DNA of 64,000 nt from Tatumella sp. JGM91. GTDB taxonomy: Bacteria > Pseudomonadota > Gammaproteobacteria > Enterobacterales > Enterobacteriaceae. Below the pieces are notes generated by a model. That model made no database searches. It was given only the letters and a program-made list of their open reading frames with translations, and was not told where the DNA came from. The stretch is taken from assembly GCF_018257575.1 (NCBI RefSeq), contig NZ_JAERJP010000002.1, positions 1 through 64,000 of the forward strand, in the 5' to 3' direction. The translations under genes were made by a program, and so were the position numbers. Positions within the stretch are counted from its first letter, which is position 1, and each line of letters opens with the position of its first letter. Positions 1-8,564 of this stretch are shown in pieces.

Positions 1-126
1 CAACGGGATGAACTGTACCGTCAGGCACAGAAAATACATCCTGAACGGTGGTCAGGTAAAACGAGAAACTGGCAGCCGGAAGGTCCGGTAACGTTGAACC
101 CGGAACGGGAAAAACAGGCGGCTTAA
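1..126 (+). CDS. IS3-family transposase, C-terminal fragment (cut by window edge)
   Basis: The open frame runs from base 1 to a TAA at 124-126 and gives 41 residues. They include HPERWSGKTRNWQPEG followed by VTLNPEREK, which matches the usual tail of IS3-group OrfB integrases after the DDE catalytic core. The catalytic residues lie upstream of the window, so it cannot be told whether the transposase is intact. The family call rests on recognising this C-terminal motif. Confidence 0.7.
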   Translation, partial: QRDELYRQAQKIHPERWSGKTRNWQPEGPVTLNPEREKQAA

Positions 127-154
127 ATTAACCGGGGGTGACAACTACCTTGAC
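1..154 (+). mobile_element. Right end of an IS3-family insertion sequence
   Basis: Only the last part of the element lies in the window: the transposase C-terminus (stop at 124-126), a short untranslated stretch, and a terminal repeat. Read inward from the right, the end begins TGTCAAGGTAGTTGTCACCC, with the TG start usual for IS3-family tips, which puts the boundary near base 154. The sequence beyond it resumes an interrupted gene on the other strand. The exact tip is inferred, because the left copy and the target duplication lie outside the window. Confidence 0.7.
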
Positions 155-788
155 ACTTACCGATAACGTGCCGTTTCTCCAGTGCCTCCCGCGCTATCTC
201 CGTGCCTTTCAGTGACCGTCCCGGTGGAAAATGAAACTTCGGTGGCGCCGGATCAGTCCAGCCCTCGATCTCCGGCAGCCGGTCGCACAGCTCCCCAATG
301 GTCACATAGTGATGGATGTACCCGGCAGCCTCGGCTTTTTCCTGCACGTCTGAGCGCCATTTGGGATCGCGGGTTTCCGGCCGGAACATGTTGTTGCTCA
401 CCGGCTGGCTGTTCGGGTTGCGCCGCAGCCCCAGCGGGCGCTGCTCCATCTCGTCGGCCAGCGGCTGGGCGTCTGTCTTCACGTCAACCGCTATCCAGTA
501 CAGGTCGTCGAAGCGCACCACGCCCTGAGCGTCGGTAATGCCAGCCGGAGGATTGGGCGGCGGCGTGGGGTTGTAGTCGTGATTACCATATTTTTTCCAC
601 ATAGCGACCTCCTTTGCAGAGGCCAGTGGGTGGTATTCCAGCTGCACATTCAGCCCGGTAACCGGATTGTTGTTCTCATCCACGAATTGAAGCTCAAGCC
701 AGTATTTATGCGGCTCACCACGACAGTAAACAACCTTACTTTTAGGCCTGATGCTGGTAATACAGGTGTTGTCGCCAATAATTTCCAT
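155..788 (-). pseudogene. Truncated probable type VI secretion effector (N-terminal part), cut by the IS
   Basis: About 211 genuine residues remain before the frame runs into IS sequence and stops at an IS-encoded TAA (123-125). The start is set at the ATG of 786-788, which has AGGGA six bases upstream; a GTG further out has no such site. The protein opens with an Ig-like stretch (VVYCRGEPHKYWLELQFVD), then a proline-rich linker (PTPPPNPPAGITDAQG) and a conserved segment containing HHYVTIGELCDRLP. From memory this resembles the N-terminal region of enterobacterial T6SS lipase-type effectors encoded near vgrG; the catalytic half would lie left of the IS. No signal peptide or membrane segment is visible. 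The effector assignment is an inference. That the gene is broken by the IS is seen directly. Confidence 0.5.
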
Positions 789-1056
789 GCTGATTCCCTG
801 CACATTTTTATCTATAAATAGCGTTCCATCGTAACCAGGCGATATTTTATCGTCATTGTTTCACATTACGTAAATAGCTTCACGAATCATTTCTATGTCT
901 GGTGGTGCGATAAGGTTCTGACGTTTATTAGAGTAGATTTCATTTTGAATAAATGTAAGGTACTCCTCACTTTAACTGCCTTTCCTAAATTTTTTCTGTC
1001 CTTCAAAATCTATATCCATTCTATATATTAACCATTGAAATGTTCGTATCAGAACA

Positions 1057-1711
1057 TCATTTCTGGTTGCGTTCACCAAAAATTTCCCCAGATCTTGTCT
1101 GAAGTTTTACAAGTGCATTGAACATATCGTCCTGAGCCAAAGAACACTGAGATTTCTTCGTCATAGGGCCTTTGCGCCTGCGTGAAGGGCCGTCACCGGA
1201 TGGCACTGATTGTGACCGGTTATTATCCCGTTCGGCCTGCACCAGTTGCGCGGCCAAGACGTTTATTGTCCACAATGGCACCCTGATCGATTTCAGACAG
1301 TTTGTCATAAGTGGAGTAGGGAAGTGATACGCCATTAAGACGGAGCTCTTTATGTCCGTCAGGGTAATGCCAAACATCAATATATTTACCAATCGCCCGA
1401 CGACTGAATTCACTGTCTTCAATGAGATAAAGCACTTTGTCGTACTGCACCGTGAGTGATTTCGACACACCGGGGGCTTCACGCCAAGTAAACACCATAT
1501 CGAGATCATCATCGACATCCAGTTTCCGATGAACATCGAGCGCCTGGCGAGGTGCTTTTGAGAAACGTCGGTTGTAATCGTTCATAAACTCTTCGGCAAA
1601 TGCGTTTGCAGCTTCCATGGTGCTGATGCCCTGAAGCCTGAGTTCACCGACACAGGCACGACGGTAACGAGGCTGCTGAATTTTTGGCGCACGTTGATTA
1701 CGTGGGACCCA
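1057..1711 (-). pseudogene. ISNCY-family transposase remnant: internal deletion plus frameshift
   Basis: Three pieces of one family can be read. The first, from base 1711, contains WVPRNQRAPKIQQPRYRRAC and then VGEL, a segment that precedes the DDE core in IS1202-like transposases. It continues in frame straight into LRLQGISTMEAANAFAEEF and MNDYNRRFSKAPRQ, a segment that normally lies after the core, so the catalytic domain is gone. Near 1240-1260 the frame shifts, and the C-terminal tail (QAERDNNRSQSVPSGDG, RRRKGPMTKKSQ) continues to the stop at 1057. A TGA sits in frame just before WVPRN. The product cannot be an active transposase. The family is recognised from motifs; the deletion is inferred from the order of the segments. 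Confidence 0.65.
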
Positions 1712-1806
1712 TCATCCAAAGTGAAAAACTCCGCTGCGAGAGCCGCCATGGTAATCCTTACTTGATTATACACGCCGGACATCTTAACTTTTGCCATAAG
1801 CGGACA
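1057..1806 (-). mobile_element. Internally deleted ISNCY/IS1202-type element
   Basis: The upstream edge (1782-1806, minus strand) reads TGTCCGCTTATGGC, then AAAAGTTAAGATGTCCGG: a TGTCCG repeat 19 bases apart, typical of the ends of this group as I remember them. The transposase remnant follows and ends at 1057. The opposite terminal repeat was not located with certainty; it should lie just left of 1057. At about 750 bp the element is far shorter than a complete member (roughly 1.6-1.8 kb), because most of the catalytic domain is missing. Confidence 0.55.
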
Positions 1807-2594
1807 TTACAGCTTTGCTGTTACACACCTTGGTTCGCATAATGTATATTATGTTAAATAATGGAACTTCGTCGTTAAGCTGATAACCACCTCTCTTTCA
1901 GAACACTCATTGCAGATAAGTCTGAGCTCACGTTAAGAGTGATCCCCTTACTGATAAGATAACTCCGGCCACTATTGATGGAATTGTCAGGTGTCACCCG
2001 CGGACTGTTGTATTGCTGTCAGACTTGTCGGGACGAGATTCCCGGTATATGGCTGCAGCAGTAAACCGCGCGAATAGCCCTTATCAATCCATAGTGACTG
2101 CATCAGAATAATGACTCCAGAGAAACGCTAAACTCGTCGCCGGTTTGTTGATCAGCATACCGGAGGGCTTGTTGATCATTCCTGTCAGGGACCGTTGTGC
2201 GGGGATGAAATTCCCCCCCCCGAGCAACATATGCTGCTGACGGACAATCTGTTCTGCATAGTTCACTGTTATCTTTCCGTGAAACTCCGGATTTCGGGCC
2301 TATTGTCCGCCGGTGTACAAAATACCGGCAGATTTAAGGCATCGCTCTGTAAAAAAACAGGCACTGGTACCCTGCGAAATTTACAGATTTCACACAGCGA
2401 CGCCATTTTTACTGCGGTATAAATAACCTTTGGGACACAGAGACTTGATGCAAATACCGGCCAGGCGGAACAGACAGCGGATTGCTGAGCCGTTCCCCTG
2501 TAAAAACCGAGCCTCCCTGCTCTTCTCTGATTGTTACACCATAGGATAATTGAAAAACGGTTACCGCGATTGCGGCCACCTCAGTCGGCCAGCT
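1807..2594. other. Gene-free stretch of about 790 bp
   Basis: No convincing gene is present. The open frames are short (75 codons or fewer), overlap on both strands, lack ribosome-binding sites and resemble nothing known. A run of nine C residues lies at 2213-2221. Two stretches (about 2016-2058 and 2182-2240) share scattered similarity and may be old degenerate repeats. Next to two decayed insertion sequences, this looks like eroded accessory DNA. Confidence 0.5.
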
Positions 2595-3173
2595 TTACAG
2601 GCCTTTTACCCAGTTACCTTTTAATGGCCGTGATAAACAAGCCAGTACGGCAATCAGACAAATTTCAATCGATACCGCCCAGTAAATATGGCCAAGAATT
2701 TCACTCCATAACTCATAACCGTTAAGGTTCCATAACCAGCCGATCACTCCCTGATCATAAATCGGTTTCCGGAAGCCCAGTGCCGGGATGAGAAAACCGT
2801 GCATCACAATAGTGATGACAATTCCGAATAAAGCGCCGAACCACAGTCGGATGCGTGGCATATAAGCCGACAGAAAGACGTAGACAAATGCAAATACAAA
2901 ACTAAACAACCAGTGATACAGCGTTATTGCCCCGGGAACCGTCACCCCCTGGTAAACATAGTCCAGAGAATGCGAGTTTACCCCCAGCCATCCCAGCCAC
3001 GCATCAATATTCGCCCCCGGCGGTGAAATTTCACCCGGAACTCTGGGCGGCATATTGACTTCCGAGCCCCACTTCACCAGAGAGCTCATAAATCCGCCAA
3101 TCAGTGTTGTCCGGAATACCACTTGCCGGTTTACCTTATGCAGCCACATATCACCACCAGCTTCTTCCCACAT
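2595..3173 (-). CDS. YagU-like inner-membrane protein (DUF1440)
   Basis: The 192-residue protein has four hydrophobic segments: near residues 20-35, 78-105, 110-135 and 160-185. The arrangement (SSLVKWGSEVNMPPR early, then paired membrane spans and a GHIYWAVSIE segment near the end) matches the YagU/DUF1440 family, whose E. coli member of about 204 residues is linked to acid resistance. The start at 3173 has AGGAGG six bases upstream. It stands alone, divergent from ybiI. Its biochemical role is unknown. Confidence 0.65.
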   Translation of the reverse strand: MWEEAGGDMWLHKVNRQVVFRTTLIGGFMSSLVKWGSEVNMPPRVPGEISPPGANIDAWLGWLGVNSHSLDYVYQGVTVPGAITLYHWLFSFVFAFVYVFLSAYMPRIRLWFGALFGIVITIVMHGFLIPALGFRKPIYDQGVIGWLWNLNGYELWSEILGHIYWAVSIEICLIAVLACLSRPLKGNWVKGL

Positions 3174-3387
3174 AACGCCTCCTGCAGACCTGTTTTTTGT
3201 GTAATTCCCACTGATTAGTATAGTCGGTGACCGGCGCTCTGCAGCGGATCCCGGTGTTTAACCCTACGTTATTCCGGACCGTAAAGCAGCAAAGCGGATC
3301 CGTATTACCATCAGTCCCGTAGCGTGATTTTTGTACTGACGAATATAACGGCTTATACTGTTTACAGGCCCTGATGGAGGAAAAAAG

Positions 3388-3654
3388 ATGGCTGGCGGAT
3401 GGTCTGACGATGGCGCAGTAAATAAACAAATTGATGCAACCGTTGAAGATGCGGTCGCCAGAGCCAGAGATCATCTCGGACACGGAGAGAGCGCCTGGTT
3501 TTGTGAACAATGCGGAGAACCAATCCCTGACGCCCGGCGGAAAGCGCTTGCCGGCGTACGCTATTGTGTCAGTTGCCAGAGCAAAATGGACAAACAAGAT
3601 GAAATACACAGCGGGTACAATCGCCGGGGCAGTAAAGACAGTCAACTTCGCTAG
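3388..3654 (+). CDS. ybiI: YbiI family protein, DksA/TraR-type zinc finger
   Basis: The 88-residue protein carries a C4 zinc finger: CEQCGEPIPDARRKA followed about 15 residues later by CVSC (residues ~39-63), the DksA/TraR arrangement. It lacks the long coiled coil of DksA that reaches into RNA polymerase, so it is a small stand-alone member, as in E. coli YbiI. The start follows GGAGG at a normal distance. Its function is not established; a role in RNA polymerase binding is only suggested by the fold. Confidence 0.85.
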   Translation: MAGGWSDDGAVNKQIDATVEDAVARARDHLGHGESAWFCEQCGEPIPDARRKALAGVRYCVSCQSKMDKQDEIHSGYNRRGSKDSQLR

Positions 3655-4011
3655 TTATCTGGCTTTAATATTCTCCGGGTTATGGTAAAACAAATATAAA
3701 AAGTGACGTTGTCACTTATTTGTGCAGGTTGTGCCGTCAGATCAGAGGGTGCTTCCCTGCCCTTATCCGGCATTTCGGGTGGATAAAATACCGGTCTGCG
3801 CTCGGCTGAAAAACGTCAACCTGAATCCCGTTTTCCATATACAGTGTATCTGCCGCAGATTCACCGCACCGCGACGCTGGCCATTTTTACAGCAAAAATT
3901 ATCCCGTTTCTGTCTCGCTTCGTCCGGAGGGTGAAAAGCCATAACCCGTTATTTTTATTACCTGTGTCGCTAATGTTATGATACAGCCCTGTTATCTTAC
4001 ATCGCTCTCTT
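3655..4011. other. Intergenic stretch with a dyad, no gene seen
   Basis: The only structure I see in these 357 bases is a hairpin at 3701-3717, AAGTGAC-GTT-GTCACTT, flanked by A-rich sequence on the left and ATTTG on the right. It lies 47 bases after ybiI and may end that transcript or act as an operator. The longest open frame (70 codons) has no ribosome-binding site and no recognisable content. Confidence 0.4.
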
Positions 4012-4503
4012 ATGACACAGTTACGATATCTTAATGGTTATCCCCCTGCGATTATCAGTCAGGTTCAAACACTCGCCGATCAGGGACGGCTGGGTGACTG
4101 GCTGAAGGCTAAATACGCTGTAGCGCCGCATTCGGTACAAAGTGATAAATCCCTCTATCAGTTTGTTGCTGAGTACAAACAACGCTACCTGAAAAATGCG
4201 CCTGCACTATCCAAAGTATATTATGACAATAAACAAAACCCGGTGACCGGTACCCTCGGCACCAATACTTTTGTTTCCCGCGTACAGGGCAGTAAACTAA
4301 AGTCAAATAACGAAATCAGGATTGCGACTCTGTTTCGTGAAGGTCCGGAAGACTTCCTGAGAATGATCGTCGTCCATGAACTGGCGCACCTTAAAGAGAA
4401 ACAACATAACAAATCGTTTTATCAGTTATGCTGCCATATGGAACCCGATTACCACCAGCTGGAGTTTGATATGAGATTATGGCTGAACTGGCGAGATCTC
4501 TGA
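4012..4503 (+). CDS. ygjP: YgjP-like metallopeptidase-fold protein
   Basis: The 163 residues match E. coli YgjP nearly end to end (about 165 residues). They include the zinc-binding helix HELAHLKEKQHNKSF (residues ~124-138) with its HExxH motif and the C-terminal block CCHMEPDYHQLEFD. The family has the M48/SprT-like WLM fold. E. coli YgjP has been reported to act on UTP, so whether it is a peptidase or a phosphohydrolase is not settled by sequence. No signal peptide is present, so it is cytoplasmic. The gene is single and followed by a terminator. Confidence 0.9.
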   Translation: MTQLRYLNGYPPAIISQVQTLADQGRLGDWLKAKYAVAPHSVQSDKSLYQFVAEYKQRYLKNAPALSKVYYDNKQNPVTGTLGTNTFVSRVQGSKLKSNNEIRIATLFREGPEDFLRMIVVHELAHLKEKQHNKSFYQLCCHMEPDYHQLEFDMRLWLNWRDL

Positions 4504-4544
4504 CAATACCTTCCGGCACACAGAAAAAACCAGCCCGGCCAGCG

Positions 4545-4571
4545 CAAAAGGATCTCCGGAGGATCCTTTTG
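4545..4571 (+). terminator. Hairpin terminator after ygjP
   Basis: CAAAAGGATC and GATCCTTTTG form a perfect 10-bp stem around a 7-base loop, 42 bases after the ygjP stop. The T-rich 3' arm supplies the U-tract. Confidence 0.65.
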
Positions 4572-4985
4572 ATACTGCTAATCGCGATACCCTGCCAGTT
4601 GCTATACGGACAGCTTTACCTTTAATAACATCGGCTATATTTTCATAATAAACTACCCGCCGTGTTATATTTCACAGAGTGAGATAAATGTAATTATAAT
4701 GTAAGCTATATGTACACATCAAATAACCAGTATTCTCCTGTGTCATAACCTGTCGGATATCCATATTTTAAAAAATTAATTTCCATTAAAATCCGAACTA
4801 CAAAAAATAATTAAACCGTAAAAACAGGTATGAATTTAAATATCCTTCAGTAACACAAATCCGACCAGTAAGTTAACTACTCATGAGTGTATATCGTCTA
4901 TTTATCACAGTGATCAATGTTATTTTAATTAATTTTAAATATATTAACTTCAGGGTTAGTGATAAACAAATCACAGGAGGTTGTA
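4572..4985. other. AT-rich intergenic stretch, no gene seen
   Basis: About 410 bases, much richer in A and T than the surrounding genes. It contains no credible open frame. It presumably holds the promoter of the small secreted protein at 4986, but I could not pick a hexamer pair with confidence. Confidence 0.4.
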
Positions 4986-5273
4986 ATGAAAAAATATAAA
5001 CTTTCCGTTGTTTTTTTATTGTTGATGTCATCCATGTTTTATTCCCATGCCGGGATGATAAGATTTAACGGAAATATATACCAGTCGCCCTGTTCCCAGA
5101 CTTTCACTGATGGCTCGGTAATATTCCGTTGTCAGCAGGGGCAGCTTAAAACCCGCCAGAAGACAGCCCTTTCCGTTCGCGATGGTGCTCTGCCGATGGA
5201 CCTTGGCACCCGAAAACTGACCTGGATTAATCCGCAGCATTCACTCGGCGTCATGGTTATCAGTTACCGATAG
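4986..5273 (+). CDS. Small secreted protein with a pilin-like start
   Basis: The start at 4986 follows AGGAGG at 7 bases and gives 95 residues; an upstream GTG (4959) is less likely. Residues 1-22 are a clear Sec signal peptide (MKKYKLSVVFLLLMSS...SHA). The mature protein begins GMIRFNGNIYQSPC, reminiscent of the first strand and first cysteine of chaperone-usher pilins, with a second cysteine 17 residues later (FRC). At about 73 residues it is only half the length of a pilin subunit. There is no usher or chaperone gene nearby. The function is unknown and the pilin likeness may be superficial. Confidence 0.6.
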   Translation: MKKYKLSVVFLLLMSSMFYSHAGMIRFNGNIYQSPCSQTFTDGSVIFRCQQGQLKTRQKTALSVRDGALPMDLGTRKLTWINPQHSLGVMVISYR

Positions 5274-5373
5274 AATATAAAAATTCAGAGTGGCCGTATA
5301 GCGTTTATTATTAAAAAAATAAAAACCCGTCCACCGGGAGTTATATTGCTGTGCATTAAAGGAGTTATTCTAT

Positions 5374-5452
5374 ATGCCGAAAAAAAATACTGTTACTCAC
5401 TTGCGGATTTATTCTGTTGCTGACACAGCCGAATTCACGTAATGATTCATAA
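5374..5452 (+). pseudogene. Broken tiny secreted peptide, frameshifted at an A8 tract
   Basis: An AAAGGAG ribosome-binding site precedes an ATG at 5374. As written the frame gives 22 unremarkable residues and stops at 5440-5442. If one A is dropped from the run of eight at 5380-5387, it reads MPKKILLLTCGFILLLTQP and stops at 5450-5452. That is a signal-peptide-like sequence with a possible lipobox cysteine. The good ribosome-binding site and shifted-frame signal sequence suggest a real gene that decayed, or one switched by slippage. There is no homology evidence. Confidence 0.35.
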
Positions 5453-5629
5453 CGGTGCATTCCCCTGGCTTATTGTTCTGAAATGCACACTGACAGCGCA
5501 GGGTACAGCTTTCCGTCAACAGTCATTCTTGCTAACTGCCGGTATTAATGCGTTCTGATGCTCACTGGCTGTGCCTTTGCAACTGGTACAAAAGTTGCAA
5601 AGTTCTGCCGTCTGGAAAAAGGAGAACAT

Positions 5630-6787
5630 ATGAAAGCATTGATCATCGGGGCGGGAATCGGCGGGATGAGTGCCGCACTGGCTTTACGTGCTTGCGGTTA
5701 TCAGACTGAAGTATTTGAGTCCGTTAAGCAGATAAAACCGGTCGGTGCAGCAATATCCATCTGGCCCAACGGGGTTAAATGCCTTAATGCCCTCGGGTTA
5801 CGAGAAGAAATTAAAGCACTGGCCGGTAATATGGCATGGATGGCATATCATGATTTCGCCACCGGCAACGTACTGACCCGTTTCAGCTTATCGCCACTGG
5901 TCGAACGCGTCGGGGAATACCCCAGCCCCGTCGCCAGGGCCGAGTTACAGCAAATGCTGATAAACCATTACGCGGCTGAGGATATCCGGTTTGGTAAACG
6001 GGCTATCCGGGTGGAACAACATTCTGACGGAGTGCGGGTAAGCTTCGATGATGGCAGTCAGGCATGCGGGGATTTTCTGATTGCTGCTGATGGTACCCAT
6101 TCAGTGATACGGGATTATGTGCGGGGCAAACCAACCGAACGCCGCTATGCCGGTTATGTGAACTGGAACGGTCTGGTGACTATTGATAAATCTGTGGCAC
6201 CCGACGATCAATGGACCACTTTTGTCGGAGAGGGTAAACGAGTCTCTCTGATGCCAGTCGGCGGCAACCGTTTTTACTTTTTCTTTGATGTACCGTTAGC
6301 CAAAGGACTGGCCGAAGACCGTAGCAGTCTGAAACAGGATCTGCGACGCTATTTTTCCGGCTGGGCTGAACCCGTCCGTAAACTGATTGAACTTATCGAC
6401 CCACAAACGACCAATCGGGTAGAAATTCATGATATAGAACCTTTTATGGAGTTTGTAAAAGGACGGGTGGCACTGCTCGGCGATGCGGCACACAGCACCA
6501 CACCGGATATTGGTCAGGGGGGATGTACAGCCATGGAAGATGCCATAGTACTGGCGTCTACCCTGTCATCCCATTCTCTGGGTATTGAGGATGCACTGCT
6601 CCGCTACCAGAATCGTCGCAATGAACGGGCAAAAGATCTGATACTGAAAGCCCGTAAACGCTGCGATCTGACTCATGCCAGAGATCCTCAACTGACCGCT
6701 GACTGGTACCTTGAACTGCGTTCAGAAACAGGTGAACGGGTACTTGAAGGAATGTGCCAGACTATCGAAGGCGGTCCGCTGGGCTGA
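5630..6787 (+). CDS. hpxO: FAD-dependent urate hydroxylase
   Basis: This 385-residue flavoprotein hydroxylates urate to 5-hydroxyisourate using NADH and oxygen, a step in aerobic purine breakdown. Visible are the N-terminal dinucleotide-binding motif GAGIGG (residues ~7-12), the family signature KPVGAAISIWPNGVKC, and the second FAD motif LLGDAAHSTTPDIGQGG (~282-298). The length fits Klebsiella HpxO (384), and long blocks match it (YAGYVNWNGLV, FVGEGKRVSLMPV, DPQTTNR). The start at 5630 has GGAG six bases upstream; an in-frame ATG at 5558 would add a poor leader. It converges on guaD across a strong hairpin. The rest of the hpx pathway is not in the window. Confidence 0.9.
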   Translation: MKALIIGAGIGGMSAALALRACGYQTEVFESVKQIKPVGAAISIWPNGVKCLNALGLREEIKALAGNMAWMAYHDFATGNVLTRFSLSPLVERVGEYPSPVARAELQQMLINHYAAEDIRFGKRAIRVEQHSDGVRVSFDDGSQACGDFLIAADGTHSVIRDYVRGKPTERRYAGYVNWNGLVTIDKSVAPDDQWTTFVGEGKRVSLMPVGGNRFYFFFDVPLAKGLAEDRSSLKQDLRRYFSGWAEPVRKLIELIDPQTTNRVEIHDIEPFMEFVKGRVALLGDAAHSTTPDIGQGGCTAMEDAIVLASTLSSHSLGIEDALLRYQNRRNERAKDLILKARKRCDLTHARDPQLTADWYLELRSETGERVLEGMCQTIEGGPLG

Positions 6788-6794
6788 GCGCACT

Positions 6795-6837
6795 GCCGCA
6801 TCTGTCGGTATCCGGTCTCAATACCGGCAGATGCGGC
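6795..6837. terminator. Bidirectional hairpin between hpxO and guaD
   Basis: A 17-bp stem (6795-6811 with 6821-6837, one G-T wobble) encloses a 9-base loop, 7 bases after hpxO and 20 bases before the guaD stop. There is no U-tract on either side, so it may be an imperfect terminator or a barrier between the convergent genes. Confidence 0.55.
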
Positions 6838-6857
6838 CTATTCTGTCAGGCCCTTGT

Positions 6858-8192
6858 TCAGGGGATGGCCAGCGCTTCGGTTGTCCCTTGTTGCCAGACA
6901 CACTGACCATTCACCCAGGTCTGAGCAATATTACGTTCATCACCAAGGGTCATCAGAACAAACAGCTGCTCGATGATATCTTTACTATTACGCTGCCGCA
7001 GTGCCTGTAAAGGTGTTGCGGCCATGTCAATAACAATAAAGTCAGCGTCATTACCCGCATTAAAATTACCCGTCTGATGATGTAAATCCAGTGCGTGGGC
7101 TCCGCCCAGGGTGGCATGATAAAAGGCTTCACAGGCATTAAGCCGGTTATTTTGCAGTTGCTGCACTTTATAGGCATCCCCCAGGGTACACAGCAGACTA
7201 AAGCTGGTCCCTGCACCTACGTCCGTCCCCATACCGACCGGAATATGCTGCGCCCGGGCCCGGTCCAACGGAAAGAGCCCACTGCCAAGAAAAAGATTTG
7301 ATGTCGGACAAAATGCGATCGCGGATCCGGTTTGTTGCAGACAATCCCATTCTTTATCCTGCAAATGAATACAGTGTGCAAATACACTGCGTTTCCCCGT
7401 CAGACCAAAATGGTGATATACACCGAGGTAACTGTCTTGCTGCGGAAACAACTCCCGTACCCATTCAACTTCACGCAGATTTTCACTCAGATGGGTCTGC
7501 ATCCAGACATCCGGATACTGATTACGTAGTGCACCTGCCTGTTGCAGTAATTCTGCAGAAGAAGTGGGCGCAAAACGCGGGGTTATCGCGTATCCCAGCC
7601 GGCCTTTACCATGCCAGCGTTCGATCAACGCCCTGCTCTGTTCCGCACTCTGCTCCGGTGTTTCCAGTAATGACTGCGGGGCATGACGATCCATCATGAC
7701 CTTACCGGCAATTAACCGCATAGCGTATTTTTCTGCTTCACTAAACAGAGCATCGACAGACTGTGGATGGACCGATGCAAATACCAGAGCGGTGGTGGTT
7801 CCGTTACTGAACAGTTGGCGAATAAAAAAAGCCGCCATTTTTGCGGCGTATTCAGGATCACCGTATTTACTTTCGACCGGAAAAGTATATTGCTCTAACC
7901 ATTCAAGTAACTGTTCTCCGCAGGCGGCGATCATTTCTGTCTGCGGATAATGAATATGCGTATCAATAAAACCCGGCATAATCAGCTGACCACGAAAGTC
8001 ATTGAATATGCAGTTTTCCGGTAAGACGGTAGTTTCCTGCCAGGGCGTTAAAGAGATAATTTTCCCGCCCTCCGTCAGCAGCAACCCGTCAGGCAGATAG
8101 CGAAATTGTTGCATCATCTGCTCAGGGTCAGCGACTGTCCCGGCGAAGTCGACAAATGCGGCACGAATGGCCTGTAACCCCGTGTGTGACAT
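6858..8192 (-). CDS. guaD: Guanine deaminase
   Basis: This 444-residue amidohydrolase converts guanine to xanthine and ammonia. The metal-binding residues can be seen in order: DTHIHYPQ (HxH, ~74-81), the THLSEN histidine, HCIHL, and the catalytic aspartate in GMGTDVGAGTSFS. The length matches E. coli GuaD (439). The cytoplasmic zinc enzyme feeds xanthine into urate formation, upstream of the adjacent hpxO; xanthine dehydrogenase genes are not in the window. It is transcribed toward hpxO and away from ydfG. Confidence 0.95.
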   Translation of the reverse strand: MSHTGLQAIRAAFVDFAGTVADPEQMMQQFRYLPDGLLLTEGGKIISLTPWQETTVLPENCIFNDFRGQLIMPGFIDTHIHYPQTEMIAACGEQLLEWLEQYTFPVESKYGDPEYAAKMAAFFIRQLFSNGTTTALVFASVHPQSVDALFSEAEKYAMRLIAGKVMMDRHAPQSLLETPEQSAEQSRALIERWHGKGRLGYAITPRFAPTSSAELLQQAGALRNQYPDVWMQTHLSENLREVEWVRELFPQQDSYLGVYHHFGLTGKRSVFAHCIHLQDKEWDCLQQTGSAIAFCPTSNLFLGSGLFPLDRARAQHIPVGMGTDVGAGTSFSLLCTLGDAYKVQQLQNNRLNACEAFYHATLGGAHALDLHHQTGNFNAGNDADFIVIDMAATPLQALRQRNSKDIIEQLFVLMTLGDERNIAQTWVNGQCVWQQGTTEALAIP

Positions 8193-8564
8193 ATTCCGGC
8201 CTCCTCAGCCATTTACCCCGGCATTCGTTTTGCCGGAGTTTCATATACAAACGGTTGGATTAGCAAAACTTGCAAAAGGTGTGCCAGTGACCCGCTGGCG
8301 ATAAAACCATGATAGAGCACCCTGCTATACCATATGCTGCCGCAGGGAGAAACGACACCACGAACACTTCCCCTTGCTGATAGCTGACCCGCTGATTGCT
8401 GTATATCCGTCAGTCACAACAGGCAGAGAGGGTCATTATCATGTTGCATCCGTTATGCCTCTCCGGTAATTACTTCTGAAGTATTAATAAGTAGGCATCC
8501 CCGCAACATCAATGCTATGTTGTCATACCTCTGAAACTCCACCGCTGAAAGGTAAGGTCTTGAT
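8193..8564. promoter_or_regulatory. Divergent promoter region guaD/ydfG
   Basis: These 372 bases separate two genes read in opposite directions and must hold both promoters. A small hairpin (CCGGCATTCG-TTTTGCCGG type) lies near 8217-8236 just upstream of guaD. I could not assign hexamers or operators with confidence. Confidence 0.4.

Noticed and set aside
2016-2240. Two stretches with scattered similarity and a run of nine C
   Set aside because: The match is patchy and short; a chance similarity or very old repeat cannot be told apart by eye.
2084-2725. Short open frames on both strands in the gene-free stretch
   Set aside because: No ribosome-binding site, no recognisable content and mutual overlap.
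3722-3934. 70-codon open frame between ybiI and ygjP
   Set aside because: No ribosome-binding site and composition unlike a protein.
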